Assembly (NCBI RefSeq): GCF_001625195.1
Contig: NC_054390.1
Coordinates: forward strand, 5,429,222-5,493,221
Length of the DNA stretch: 64,000 bases
Direction: 5' to 3'
Origin: Drechmeria coniospora
Taxonomy: Eukaryota; Ascomycota; Sordariomycetes; Hypocreales; Ophiocordycipitaceae
This document shows positions 44,189 to 54,661 of the stretch, piece by piece. Both the position numbers and the translations under genes were made by a program. Each line of letters begins with the position of its first letter. The stretch's first letter is position 1. The notes under the pieces are model-generated. The model was given only the letters and a program-made list of their open reading frames with translations. It searched no databases and was not told the origin of the DNA.

Positions 44189-44896
44189 ATGGGAGTTGCA
44201 TTCGACCATTTCCTCTCCAACCCGTCATCTTCATTCTTCTCCGATGACTCCTCTAGGTGGCGAGCGGTTGTAACCCGTGATGCCGTCGCCGATGGCTGCT
44301 TTGTCTATGCCGTCAAAACGACCAAAATCTACTGTCGCCCGATTTGCAAAGCCCGTCTCGCGCGCCGCGCCAATGTGGAATTCTTCACCACGGGCACCGA
44401 GGCTCAAGCTGCTGGCTTCCGCGCTTGCAAGCGCTGCAAACCCGGTGAGGCTGGTTTCATGCCCGACGACCTGGCGGTGCAGAAAATACGCAACTTTTTG
44501 CGACAACATGGAGACGGGGCAGGCAGTTGCATCGAAGGTGACACCGCCTTGAGTCTCGGAGACATGGCGCGGCGGGCGGGCCTGTCCAAGTGGCACTTCC
44601 ACAAGGTGTTCAAGAAGTGCATGGGCGTGACGCCATCACAGTACCTGCATGCCCAAAAGTTGACACGAGAGAGGAGTTGCCAAATGGTCGATGGAACCTC
44701 GCCGTCACAGCACCAGCTCTCCGAATCTGACCTCGCCAGCCTCGAGGATGCGAACTGGACGACGGAGCTGTCGAGCGAGATCGTGTCCTCGGTTGCAGAG
44801 GGTGGAAGTGCCCGCTCCCCGCTTTCGTTGTCGCTCGACGACTTTCTGATATGGCCTGAAGAGACCGCTGAAGAGAGAGGCGACGAGACAGGGTAG
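44189..44896 (+). CDS. Ada-type methyl-phosphotriester DNA repair/regulator protein
   Basis: Intronless 235-residue protein with the N-terminal half of bacterial Ada. The zinc domain covers about residues 22-90: DGCFVYAVKTTKIYCRPICKARLARRANVEFF and FRACKRCKPGEAGF in two blocks. Cys-49 (YCR) corresponds to the methyl-accepting Cys-38 of E. coli Ada, and Cys-53, Cys-80 and Cys-83 complete the zinc site. An AraC-type helix-turn-helix follows at about 95-165 (LSLGDMARRAGLSKWHFHKVFKK, MGVTPSQYLHAQK). Family role: accepts a methyl group from DNA phosphotriesters, then binds DNA and may switch on alkylation-repair genes. The C-terminal O6-methylguanine methyltransferase domain of full Ada is missing; instead there is a Ser/Glu-rich tail. 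Such proteins occur sporadically in fungi, and a bacterial ancestry is likely but not proven here. Confidence 0.92.
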   Translation: MGVAFDHFLSNPSSSFFSDDSSRWRAVVTRDAVADGCFVYAVKTTKIYCRPICKARLARRANVEFFTTGTEAQAAGFRACKRCKPGEAGFMPDDLAVQKIRNFLRQHGDGAGSCIEGDTALSLGDMARRAGLSKWHFHKVFKKCMGVTPSQYLHAQKLTRERSCQMVDGTSPSQHQLSESDLASLEDANWTTELSSEIVSSVAEGGSARSPLSLSLDDFLIWPEETAEERGDETG

Positions 44897-45806
44897 GAGA
44901 GCTGGGTACTGCCTAGCTGTGTGAGCCAGCCAACCACCAAACCGCCCTCTCAGCAGCGAGGAGAAACCGAACGACCAATCACAAACCAGATGGGCGACAG
45001 GACGCCGAAAATTCTCGTGGCGAAACACACAGGATGCCTCATCCATCGTCCAGCAGCTACGAAGTGGATAATACTACAAGTAGGTACGGAGTACAAGCAC
45101 AGTAGATTCATCTACTGTAAGTACTGTACAATACTTACATGTACTTACTGTACATATATGAGTACTTGGATGGATCGACGGGTAGTATTCGGAAAATCCT
45201 TTCAATATTCACACCTTCCATCCCCCCTCCTTGGACGGGACGACCCAAGCCGTTGGCCCTGGACTCCTACGGTACAGTACTAATATGATAATACCAGCCG
45301 CCTACAGTACAGGTCGCATGTGCGCCCAACCGAAGCCCGCAGCTCCGCCAAAAGACTCGACGTCGCGACGATCGAAGCCTCTGAATGGATGTCGTCATCC
45401 ACCTGTGCTCCGCTCTGCGCCGTACCTGTACGGTACTGGGGCACCGTCACATCGCCCCCGACGACTTGACGTGCGGTGCGCTCGTGGCGGATGACTAAAA
45501 GACGCACCCTCATTGGTCTGCCCCCCCCCCCTCTGGATCCGAAACTCGCACCATCATATTAAGTACCTGCATGCATTGACTTACACGACACTTGCTCGCT
45601 GTAAAAATTAGATCTTGGCTGAGGGGAACAAGGGAACTACTCACCTACGGTATATATATTAGGGTTTCTGCTTGACCCGTGGCCTGCCTTCTGAGCTGGA
45701 CTTGCCCTCGCCAAAAATCGTTGCAACCCAAAGCCTCGCAGACCCAACGGTATTCCCTCCATCGTCGCATCGCCCAGACCCTGTGACAGGGAAGCCCGTC
45801 TCCATC
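44897..45806. other. intergenic region upstream of the iron transporter gene
   Basis: GTAC-rich words occur at about 45060-45175 and a C11 run at 45521-45531. The final 200 bp is the likely promoter of the VIT gene. No gene is seen. Confidence 0.6.
45651..45660 (+). promoter_or_regulatory. possible TATA element of the VIT gene
   Basis: TATATATATT lies about 150 bp upstream of the ATG at 45807. Its position fits a core promoter. I found no clear iron-regulatory GATA pair by eye. Confidence 0.3.
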
Positions 45807-46649
45807 ATGGCCTATGCCACGGAATCCTCGCCTCTTCTCCCGGAGCCTCCGGTCGAGCTGCCTTTCCCGCATGCCTTCGACTCGAAACACTGGGACTCGT
45901 CCCCATCGTCCCTCGACTCCTCCTCCACCAACTCCTCGTCCATGTCGTCAGCCGCACTTAGCGATACCCTTCGCGACGTCATCATAGGCTTCTCCGATGG
46001 CCTCACCGTCCCCTTCGCCCTCACCGCAGGCCTCTCCTCCCTCGGCAGCACGAAACTCGTCATCATAGGCGGCCTCGCCGAACTCTTCTCCGGCATGATC
46101 AGCATGGGCCTCGGCGCCTATCTCGCCGCCATCACCGAGCGTGACCACTATCGCTCCCAGCGCGACTCCCTCTTGCACCACAACAACGGCTGCCGTCCGC
46201 AGCTCCCCGTCGAGCACCAGCGCGCGGTCATCTACGCCATCCTCGACAAGTACTGTGTTTCCCGCCCCGCCGCCAAACCTCTTGTCGACGAGCTCTGTGC
46301 CAATGATGAGCAGTGGGTTCGCTTCAAGATGGATTTCGACCTCCACATGGACGAACCGGAAGTGCACCGCGCCTGGGTCTCCGGCGTCACCATGGGGCTC
46401 AGCTACTTCGTTGGCGGCCTCATACCCATGGTTCCCTACTTCATCATGACCAGCATTCGCGAAGCCCTCCTCGTCTCCGTTGCCGTCACCGTCATCATAC
46501 TACTGGGCTTCGGCTACGTGAAGAATTACGTCGCTATTCGGAATCACAAAGCAGGTGTTTGGGGCGCCCTTCAGACGCTCGTCATTGGCATGCTGGCCGC
46601 AGGCACGAGCTATTTCATTGTAAAATCACTGGACACTGGCGGCTCATAG
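45807..46649 (+). CDS. CCC1: vacuolar iron/manganese transporter, CCC1/VIT1 family
   Basis: Intronless 280-residue vacuolar membrane protein. Family role: moves cytosolic Fe(II) and Mn(II) into the vacuole for storage and detoxification. A Ser/Pro-rich N-terminal tail of about 50 residues leads into helix 1, LRDVIIGFSDGLTVPFALTAGL, with the family DG..VPF signature whose Asp lies in the translocation path. Helix 2 has the AELFSGMISMGLGAYLA block. The cytosolic metal-binding loop between helices 2 and 3 is rich in Glu, Asp and His and contains MDFDLHMDEPE. Three further helices end the protein (GGLIPMVPYF, ALLVSVAVTVIILLGFGYVKN, ALQTLVIGMLAAGTSYFI). The ATG at 45807 is the first in frame. It converges on the ZZ/EF-hand gene with 334 bp between stops. 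Confidence 0.94.
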   Translation: MAYATESSPLLPEPPVELPFPHAFDSKHWDSSPSSLDSSSTNSSSMSSAALSDTLRDVIIGFSDGLTVPFALTAGLSSLGSTKLVIIGGLAELFSGMISMGLGAYLAAITERDHYRSQRDSLLHHNNGCRPQLPVEHQRAVIYAILDKYCVSRPAAKPLVDELCANDEQWVRFKMDFDLHMDEPEVHRAWVSGVTMGLSYFVGGLIPMVPYFIMTSIREALLVSVAVTVIILLGFGYVKNYVAIRNHKAGVWGALQTLVIGMLAAGTSYFIVKSLDTGGS

Positions 46650-46983
46650 GAAAGCAAAATTTTGGCATTGATTTGTTTGGAGCATGGCGTTGGGGAAATT
46701 TCGTTTCACTTTCGATGCAGAGAGGGCTTGCTCACGAAGTTATGAAATGCTCAGGACGGAGGGGGATAAGCATGTCCGCCTCATCCAATCGAGCTCAACT
46801 GGCTCATAGAACATAAATATACTACGCTCTTCCGTTTTTTGTTCGTCCGCTTTTGGTCTAGGTCATGGATGAAGCAAAATGACATGATTCGATCCTGGCT
46901 TGTCGTTACCAGTGGGGGCAGTCATCCATCTGCCGCCTCCGCTTGCTAGATCATCATGGACCATATAGGTGGTGGCGAAAGTG
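46650..46983. other. short convergent intergenic region
   Basis: Contains the 3' ends of the VIT gene and the ZZ/EF-hand gene. Nothing else is seen. Confidence 0.6.
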
Positions 46984-49725
46984 TCAAGGGATGCAAAAAT
47001 CGATCCAGCTGCCGAGGTAGTCCAGTCTGTTGCCCAGGCATTCCTGGTTTCTGTAGATGGCTTCGAACTCCTCAAAGCCGAGTCGTCCCCAGCCGCCCCT
47101 CTCCGCGGCTTTGGCCTCAGCCAGATTCAGCATTTTCCACCTCTGCAGCATCTCTGCGTTTGGTTCGCTCTCGGTCGACCGTTCCGATGCCGAAGCAGAT
47201 TCATGCACGAATTCTTCAAACAGCACTCCTGTAGATGTTAACCTCTTCGGGCTTGGCGTGTCGTCGGGGGATGAGTCGTTGTTAGGCCGGAACTGCGGGA
47301 GAGTTGGGTCCCGATACTCCCCCACCTCGGCATCATCGGCCACAGACGACTCAGACGGAATCCTGTAGTCGGACAGGTCAAAGGACATGTCGACATCAAT
47401 TTCCAGCGCGTTTCGCGGCTCCAACACGGCAGTGCAGCTATCGCCAGAAGTTTCGAGATTTGGGGCCGTAGCGGCAGCCTGGGCCGCTGGGGCCGCTGGG
47501 GCCACAGCACCTTCATCAGCCGCGCGCCTTTCGGACGATGGAACAGATTTGACGACTTCATCCTTCTCGTTGGCCTCCTCTAGCGCTTCAATGTCGGTCT
47601 TGAACCTTTCTCTCCGCTCCTTCGTCTCTGCCGCCTCGATGGCCATGTCTTCGGCGGTCTTAAAAATGATGTCGAGGAGCTCGTTGAATGCTTGCTGCGT
47701 CACCTGATAGAGTATCTCCTTGCCGGCGTCCCTTTCGGCGTCAGGAATGTCCATGCCTCCCCATCTCTCTGGAATGCTCCTGGACGAGGTGGATGGGTTG
47801 GAACGGATCTCGAAGTCATCGACGTCCTCGGCAAAGCGCACCTTGGAACTTGACCGCGACCGAGTGAATACGGTTGGCCTATCCGCCGACTTGGAGTTAT
47901 CGGCCGCCTTTTTTAGCTTGGCAAGAATGTCCTCGTCGCTCCCCCAATCATCGGGGGCTAGACCACCTTCCTCCTCGTCGAGGTAGAAATGCCGCCGTTT
48001 CCATCGTTCGTGAAGCTGGCCTCGAGCCATGTCTCGCCGTCGCTTCTCCAGCTTGGACGCTCGGCGACGGGAATTAGCCAGGAAGCGGGCTCGACGTTCG
48101 CTGTCGTTTTGCGGTGGGGCCGTGGAATCGGAGTCAATGCAGTTGCCATGAGCATCGTGGTCATGACCCTCCACATCGCCGTCGCCCTCGTCCTGAGTAT
48201 CCAATTCGTCATCGGTTTCGCCGACCTCGGGGTTGCTGATTCCGGCCAGGAACTCTGGGAGATCGTCAAGATTACTCGGCGGCTGTAGAAGGGTGGCTAG
48301 GTACGTTTGGTATGTGTCGTCGACGCTCGATCGATGGACCGCCTGCCAGCTGCTGTCGGTGTCACCGCTACTCGTGAATCGCCGTCTCGGTCGCTGCGCA
48401 GTGAGGTAGGCAAACAAACTCGTTAGAATGTCCTCTCGAGTCGTTGTATCACCCCGGTTTTCGGCGATCGCGCCATTGTATCCTGCGTCAATATCAACGC
48501 TACCGTCGGGGCGATACATTTTGCCCTCGAATCGCATGTTGCCATCTGCGGCGGGCACTCGTCCTTCGCGGCCGAAAAGGCTGCTCAACGGCTGGCGGCT
48601 TGTGACGAGCTGCTGTGCTTCCGTGCTGGCAAGGAGCTGATCCTCCAGCCCGTCCAATATGTCCTTGTGCATCTGCTTATACAAGACGTAATACGCCCTG
48701 AACATTCGCAGAAAATCGCGCCTGTTCACGTAACCGTCACCGTCAATGTCATAGCCCTCAAACACTTTGCGCAGCTTGTCCTTGCGTTTGCGATAGGAGA
48801 GTCCGTCGAGGAACTCGCCAAAGCCAATGAGGTCATCGTGATTTGAATCGTAAAAGGAGAACATTCGGTCGTGAATGAGATTGGGCGCCGCGTGGCGGGA
48901 TCCACCGGTGGGCACCAGGCACCTCTCGAATGTCTTCCGATCCATGGCGACGCGCAGCTCGTCCGGGTCGTCCCTCCACTCCGTGTTAGCCATGAACGTC
49001 CACTGTTCCCAAAAGGCCTCCAGCTCGGGCCTCTCGAAGCCAGTATCCCTGACCAACCTGGCCATCAACCCCCTCGGCAGGTTGCGGCGGCACGTGTCCG
49101 GGTCGCCAGTGTACCAAACCGGTTGCATCTGCCGAGGACCAAAAGGAGGGGCAGGCACTCGAATCTTGTAGAATATGTGCGTCTTGATGTGGACTCCTTG
49201 CGTCTCGCAAGCCTCGCAGAGGTCAAAGTCGGCGCAGTTGGCACATCGGTACCGAACCCCGCGAATGGGCACCATGCCACAAGAATTGCATTGGCAGCCT
49301 CTATGAACACAACCATTTCGTTTCGCGTTGTCTTCCGAAACCCGAAAGAGCAAGTTGACTATGTTGTGTCCTGCTCGCTGGGCTGTCGAAATCCCGGACG
49401 TGTCGGTCCACCACTCATCCTCGGCCGCTTCGACTACCGTCTCGGCATCGTCCGGCACGGGAGCAGGGCCGATGACTGAACTCCCGTCACCCTGATACTC
49501 CGAGGATGAGCTTGATTCGGCGTCGTTGCGTTGCGACCGGCGGCTCGAGCGCCGTACTGCGTTGCTCCTCTGCAAGCTCCCCCCTATATGGACGTGTTGT
49601 GCTGTCGACGTCTGGCGAGACTGGTAGGCGTAGTATCCGACAGAGGCGGCGGCAAGTGCAGACACTAATGCTACGACCAACCGCGGCCGAGTCAAGGTGT
49701 CGACCGAAGGAGTCGAAGGCCACAT
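46984..49725 (-). CDS. membrane-anchored ZZ zinc-finger and EF-hand protein
   Basis: Intronless 913-residue protein. A transmembrane segment lies at about residues 16-34 (LVVALVSALAAASVGYYAY). A ZZ-type zinc finger covers about 139-186: the Cys series C139, C144, C146, C149, C161, C164, C170 and C173 is followed by His at 179 and 183. Two EF-hands follow. The first loop is DSNHDDLIGFGE (293-304), with Asp in place of the usual Gly at position 6. The second is the canonical DIDGDGYVNRRD (326-337). The remaining 570 residues are largely charged and disordered, with a basic helix rich in Arg around LEKRRRDMARG and an acidic C-terminal half. Similar uncharacterised proteins occur across filamentous ascomycetes. 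Calcium-dependent signalling at an internal membrane is a reasonable guess, not shown. Confidence 0.86.
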   Translation of the reverse strand: MWPSTPSVDTLTRPRLVVALVSALAAASVGYYAYQSRQTSTAQHVHIGGSLQRSNAVRRSSRRSQRNDAESSSSSEYQGDGSSVIGPAPVPDDAETVVEAAEDEWWTDTSGISTAQRAGHNIVNLLFRVSEDNAKRNGCVHRGCQCNSCGMVPIRGVRYRCANCADFDLCEACETQGVHIKTHIFYKIRVPAPPFGPRQMQPVWYTGDPDTCRRNLPRGLMARLVRDTGFERPELEAFWEQWTFMANTEWRDDPDELRVAMDRKTFERCLVPTGGSRHAAPNLIHDRMFSFYDSNHDDLIGFGEFLDGLSYRKRKDKLRKVFEGYDIDGDGYVNRRDFLRMFRAYYVLYKQMHKDILDGLEDQLLASTEAQQLVTSRQPLSSLFGREGRVPAADGNMRFEGKMYRPDGSVDIDAGYNGAIAENRGDTTTREDILTSLFAYLTAQRPRRRFTSSGDTDSSWQAVHRSSVDDTYQTYLATLLQPPSNLDDLPEFLAGISNPEVGETDDELDTQDEGDGDVEGHDHDAHGNCIDSDSTAPPQNDSERRARFLANSRRRASKLEKRRRDMARGQLHERWKRRHFYLDEEEGGLAPDDWGSDEDILAKLKKAADNSKSADRPTVFTRSRSSSKVRFAEDVDDFEIRSNPSTSSRSIPERWGGMDIPDAERDAGKEILYQVTQQAFNELLDIIFKTAEDMAIEAAETKERRERFKTDIEALEEANEKDEVVKSVPSSERRAADEGAVAPAAPAAQAAATAPNLETSGDSCTAVLEPRNALEIDVDMSFDLSDYRIPSESSVADDAEVGEYRDPTLPQFRPNNDSSPDDTPSPKRLTSTGVLFEEFVHESASASERSTESEPNAEMLQRWKMLNLAEAKAAERGGWGRLGFEEFEAIYRNQECLGNRLDYLGSWIDFCIP

Positions 49726-50624
49726 GGCTTCTCACAGCATCGTGGTTGTCGGCGGACGGCGCGATGGTGGGATCGATCCCCAACATGAGTTGGCGTTTGG
49801 TACGCCACAGGAGATTTGGTGATCAAAATCGAGGTGATTTCAGGAATAACAGCTGCGGTGAATTTCAGGATAATTATGTGACAAAATATTTGAGTATTGT
49901 TCCGAGGAGAGAGCGGTGATGGAAAAATGCTGAGCTATATACCTGTTCTTGTAGAGGGAGGTTGAAGCAAGCAATCATTGACGACGTAGTGGCATTAGGA
50001 GAGAAAGTTACCAGGCACCTATCCTTGCAGTACTTGTACTTGTACTTGTACTTGTACTGCTTTAAGTACTAAGTACCGTAGAGTTAGCAGGTGCACGCCT
50101 CCGAACATTTCCGATGTACTAGTCGTACTCCGTACTAACATGTACTTACTTGGTGGTACTGCTACTGCAACTAAGTACAGTAAGTAAGTACAGTACAGCT
50201 ACGAAGTACTGTACTCCGCAAGTACAGAGTACTTAGATGTAGTAGTATTGGCAATAATAAGTACAGTACTGTCCGGATACTATGGTAGGTATTACCTATT
50301 AGTACCACGTAGTAGCCGTTGCCAGTAGCTCGCTGGACCCTCCACCCAGAATCTTCAGGCATGAACAATGTCCATTATTCGCCACTCCCAGTGGACGAAC
50401 CTTGGCGGGATTCCAGGCGGCAAGCTGCCGCTATTAACTCACAGTGTGACGGTAGGCGGTGGGTGGGTCAGAGTCTGTACTTGTAAAATGACTGTTGATT
50501 GACATTGACCGTTTCGTTGCTCGACATCATTATCCGACAATAGCTTCGGCAATCAACTATTTCTGCTCCGCAACGCCCCTCGACCCGTCTCCTCGCCGTC
50601 TACGCTGCTGAGTCGCAGTTCAAG
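49726..50624. promoter_or_regulatory. divergent promoter region with GTAC-word cluster
   Basis: About 900 bp between the starts of the ZZ/EF-hand gene and RCF1. A CTTGTA hexamer array lies at about 50034-50058 and GTAC words are dense from 50100 to 50310. No gene is seen. Confidence 0.55.
50034..50058. repeat. CTTGTA hexamer tandem array
   Basis: Four consecutive ACTTGT/CTTGTA units lie at the left end of a GTAC-word cluster. The same hexamer is a common word in the other clusters, so slippage of one unit can produce part of these repeats. Confidence 0.85.
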
Positions 50625-51467
50625 ATGGCGAACAAACTGCCACCTCCCTATTCGGGATCCATGCCTTCGTCGTTTGACGATGATCAGTACGCGCGCATTC
50701 CCCGTGGCCCAATGTCGATTCGATTCGATTCGATGGGATCCAAGCCAACAACAGCCGAGCTCATATGATGGATGGCGCAGGGAGTTTTACAATGAGCGAC
50801 CGATGCATAAGATCTTCCGAAAGATTAAAGAGGAGCCTCTTGTACCTCTTGGTACGTGCCGTGCAATAGAATCGGCGTACGAGTCCAGACATTGCACCCG
50901 TCTAACCCTCACGCGACCGCAGGCATCGGCCTCACCGTCTTCGCTTTTGTCAACGCCTACCGCGCCCTCCGCCGCGGCGATTCTCAACAAGCCAACAAGA
51001 TGTTCCGCGCTCGAGTCGCCGCGCAAGGCTTTACTGTCATCGCCATGGTAGCCGGCAGCATGTACTACAGCCGTGACCGCGAGAAAAGCAAGGAACTCCG
51101 CAAACTCCACGAGGAGCGCGACGCCGAGGAGAAGCGTCAGAAATGGATTCGCGAGCTCGAGGTACGCGATGAGGAGGACAAGGCGATGAAGGCGATGATA
51201 AGCCAGCGCCGACAGCAGAACCGGGCTCTGTCCGAAGGGGAGGCGCCAGCCCAGATGGAAGCAGATTCCTCCAGGACGCAGGGAACGGGAGGAATACTAG
51301 GTAAAATGGGACTCTGGTCGCAGGCCGAGACGACAGCGGCGGAGAACGAGGCGACGAAGGCTGCGGAAGCCGACGAGAGGCCAAAAAGGAACAACCCCAG
51401 GAGCTCGTTGGGGATGATCGGGGAAGCCATTGCCGCTGGGAAGAATGAGGAGCCACCGAAGAAATAA
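50625..51467 (+). CDS. RCF1: Respiratory supercomplex factor 1, HIG1-domain protein
   Basis: Predicted 225-residue inner mitochondrial membrane protein. Exons 50625-50686, 50781-50851 and 50923-51467; intron phases fit and the joins give DDDQEFYNERP and EEPLVPLGIGL. Family role: stabilises cytochrome bc1-cytochrome oxidase supercomplexes and assists late oxidase assembly. The HIG1 domain covers about residues 20-100: EFYNERPMHKIFRKIKEEPLVPLG, helix 1 GLTVFAFVNAYRAL, the linker RRGDSQQANKMFRARVAAQGF, and helix 2 TVIAMVAGSMYY. A charged coiled-coil tail of about 115 residues follows (EKSKELRKLHEERDAEEKRQKW and SQRRQQN), typical of fungal Rcf1. It converges on RTC5 with 185 bp between stops. Confidence 0.95.
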
Positions 51468-51652
51468 ATAAGAGATCGCTGTTGCGTTGGCTGTGGATAC
51501 AAAATGTACGATATACTACGTCTTGGACGCGTTCGCTACGATAGCTCTACTCTCGCACGGCAGGCTGCCACTCAAAACGATCGGTCTACGGGGGAAGGGG
51601 GACGGAGTGCCGCCACGGGTGCATCAATGGCAACTAGCGAGGCGAAGGGTCC

Positions 51653-53538
51653 CTATCCCATAGATCCCCCGCTCTGGTGTCCGCCAACAAGGCCGGCCAT
51701 CTCCAGCAAGGCTCTGTCGGCTTGTATGTCACCCGTTCCCAAATTAATCCGTCTCCGGGCCTCGGCCTCCCTCGCCTCCCAAGCCCACCTTTCGGCTTGC
51801 ACCTTCGCCTCATCTTCGCCACCGCAGCCCCAGACCTCGAGGCTGTCGATCTGGAAGCGATCCTGAAAGTCAAACTGGCGCGTTATGCTCGTGTGGAAGG
51901 CGCCGCCGCGGGATGTGTAGTCATGGTTGAAAACGGCAAACTCGAATGACTCGTCGAGAAGGAGAGAGACGGGCCCAAGGGTGTAGAGCTCGCCTCGGCG
52001 ATGAGACTTGGAGGGTTTAGGGTGCGGGCAGCCGAAGGAGAGGCAGGATTGGTTGTTCGGAGGCTTCGTGAAGGCGACGTAGTCGGTGTTGATGGTCGAG
52101 GCGGAGAAGACGTCGTGGCAGGGTTCGAGCTGGAAGAGAAGGGACTCGGAGTCTCCGAAACACTCCTTGTGCGTGTGCTTCCAAGGTTCCCTGACGTAGA
52201 CGCCAAAGGTGACAGAGTCGGATTTGCTGCCGTGAGGAAAGCGCTTCGACGGCAGCGAGGCGAAAAAGGCAGTCTCCTGGCCTCCGTCGGGTACGTCACC
52301 GAGGCGGGTGCCGCGGACGAGGAGGATGGTGGGTGCCCTCCAGTTGAAAACCTTGGACTCGAAGCTCCCCATGGAGAAGCCGTCTTGGTTGCCCGAGTAC
52401 AGGAGCCTCACCCTGCGGAAGAGGGAAGAGCCGGGAAGAAACATGGAGATTTGCGAGAGGACGTGATCGTTTAGAATATCGGCTTGGTCCGACAGCAGGG
52501 GTTGGACTGGCTTCGGCGGCGCGCCGGTGGGTGATCTCTTGCCATCCTCTCGGCCCTTGGAGAAGTCGAGGTTCTTGGAGAAGAGAAAGTGCTCAAAGAG
52601 GCCGTTGAAGCCGTTGAAAAGGTAGGGAAAGAGAACGGGAATGATGGTCTTGAAGTGCCGATACCTGATGCCGGGGAAAGTTTCGGCGTCGACGAAGGAG
52701 GCGAGGATGTTCTCGGCCGTCGACCGCAGAGCGTCAAGCTGGAGGCCAGACACCCGACCGGAGTACTGCGACAGGCTTTCTTGGGGGTCCAAGGGCGCGG
52801 CGAGGAGGAGAAGCATGATGAGCTTTCGGAAGTTATCGGTGGGTATGATGGCATCGTGAAAGGGAGGGGCGTCGCCCTGCTTCACCGCTTCGGTGATGTC
52901 GAGGAGTTCGTAGGCGGTCAGGACGAGCTCGTCGTCGTCGCCGTCGTCGTCGTCATCCACCGGCGCATCGACGGCAAAGCCGGCGGAATGGGGCGTCGTC
53001 ATCGTCGATGGTAGGCGCTCCGTCCTGGGCAGAGGCGACGACGTACCGGCTACGGAGGCCTTGCGGTCGTAGACGGCGAGGCTCTTGAACAGCAGCTTCG
53101 TCCGGTCGGAGGCGCCCTTGGCCAGCACTCGCCGGTAGCGCTCCGTCATGATGACGACGACCATGATCATCTGCGGCAGCTCGAGAACGACGGGCGCCTC
53201 CTTGAGGAAGGGGAACGCTCCGAGGTACGAAACCATCTGGAAGATGACGGGAGATGCGCCGAGAATGTCGGGAATCTCGAGGTAGCGCGAGATGGTGTCC
53301 TCCTTAAGGTACTTGACCGAGGCCTGATGATCGGCGAGGCTTTTGAACACATCTTTGAGCGAGTAGTACTCGAGCGAGGTGAAGCATTTATCTTTGAACC
53401 GAAGAGCCTAGCTGTCGGTTAGCGAGCATGAAGCAAGTCGGCCGTCGAGCGCGTAGGCGGGTGGAAGCTCACGAGCTCTGCCGTCAGGTCCTCACGGGAG
53501 CGATGGCGCGGCCGCTCATCCGACACGGACTGGCCCAT
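51653..53538 (-). CDS. RTC5: TLDc-domain protein, restriction of telomere capping 5
   Basis: Predicted 606-residue protein. Exon 1 is 53538-53473 and encodes MGQSVSDERPRHRSREDLTAEL; its 65-nt intron ends at CTAG and exon 2 runs 53407-51653. The start MGQ with a following Ser fits N-myristoylation, known for yeast Rtc5. The N-terminal half is helical (KDKCFTSLEYYSLKDV, then VSYLGAFPF) with an acidic insert DDDDDGDDDE. The C-terminal TLDc domain, about residues 330-560, includes FNWRAPTILLVRG, FGVYVREPWK, ECFGDSESLLFQLEP, GPVSLLLDESFEFAVFNHDY and the final DSLEVWGCGGE. Yeast Rtc5 associates with the vacuolar V-ATPase and promotes its disassembly, the general activity of TLDc proteins; a telomere link comes only from a genetic screen. 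Confidence 0.93.
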
Positions 53539-54661
53539 GGTGTGCAGCCTAGTCGACGCGCATCTCTTTCAAACCGGCACCGCGATGGACATGCCAGGAC
53601 AGAGGTAGGGGAACCTCACGTCGAGACTCGGGTGAAGTTATACGGTGCAAGTACTGGCACAGCTATGGTTCCGTACGTGCCTGCATCGACGTGTCGTGAG
53701 TATGTTGGGCACTAGTAGGGTCGTGCCTCCCAAGTAGGGACGGTGCCAAGGCCTCTGACTGCCCCGAGCCTTCCAACGCGCTCGTTCGTTCTTGCCGCCA
53801 CCAACCAACAAGCTCGAGTAGGTCACCGCAAGTCAATTTACCACTCGTTGACCACTAGATGCCATGTACGTGTACTTACAGTGTGTACGGAGTACGGGGT
53901 ACATACACTAAAATGCATTATACCTGCCTATGCTTTGCAGTTTACTTACACCTCCTTCCGCGGCACGAATGGGAGAACGCGGCAGGAGCGCCACGCGTGC
54001 CACTAGTGTCTCGATCGCGCCTGCTCTAGACAACGTGCACTAGCAGAATGGAATGAGAGATGCACCTTCCTTGAACTATATTACCATATATACTCCGTAT
54101 ACAAGTGTACTTACAAAGCAGGCCTGCATCTACATGCACAACTGCATGTATTAAGGACAAGTGCAAATTCGTGCATTCTCTTCACTCGACCGAGCGTGAG
54201 ATTTTGACCAACGTTGGCAGCCATCAATGCTCAACCCGAACACCTAGGTACAGCACCTCTCATGGCGACATCTTTATTGTTCGTCCTGCAGAGGCGAAAC
54301 TAGGATGCGGTCATGGCAGTTTGGCTAGCGCGTACCATGGCAGGCCCCTTGCGAACATAGGCCAACTCGACGGGCGACGGCGACCATGTCGACTTCCGTG
54401 AAAGTTCGGGATGAACGAACAAGGCTGAACGGGAAAGTCCGCCTTGTGCTTTTGGCAACGAGACATACTGCATCCGTTCGCATGTGCACTTGTCGGTGGT
54501 TTTCAATGCCGACTCCACGATGCAGGTTCCTTGACAAGATCTGATCCGGCGCGCCCATGCATGCATCCATGGTCATGGTCATGGTCATGGCCATGGTCCT
54601 TCATTCACATTCTCTCTCCCCGCCATAGCTCACCCCGTCAGCATTCGCAGCAACATCAAAG
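53539..54661. other. intergenic region with scattered repeats
   Basis: TACGGAGTA-type words at about 53880-53910 and 54090-54115, and a GGTCAT hexamer array at about 54570-54598. No gene is seen. It lies between the start of RTC5 and the stop of the unrecognised minus-strand gene. Confidence 0.55.
54570..54598. repeat. GGTCAT hexamer tandem array
   Basis: Four to five tandem copies of GGTCAT, the last as GGCCAT. It sits about 70 bp beyond the stop codon of the minus-strand gene, so probably in its 3' untranslated region. Confidence 0.8.
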
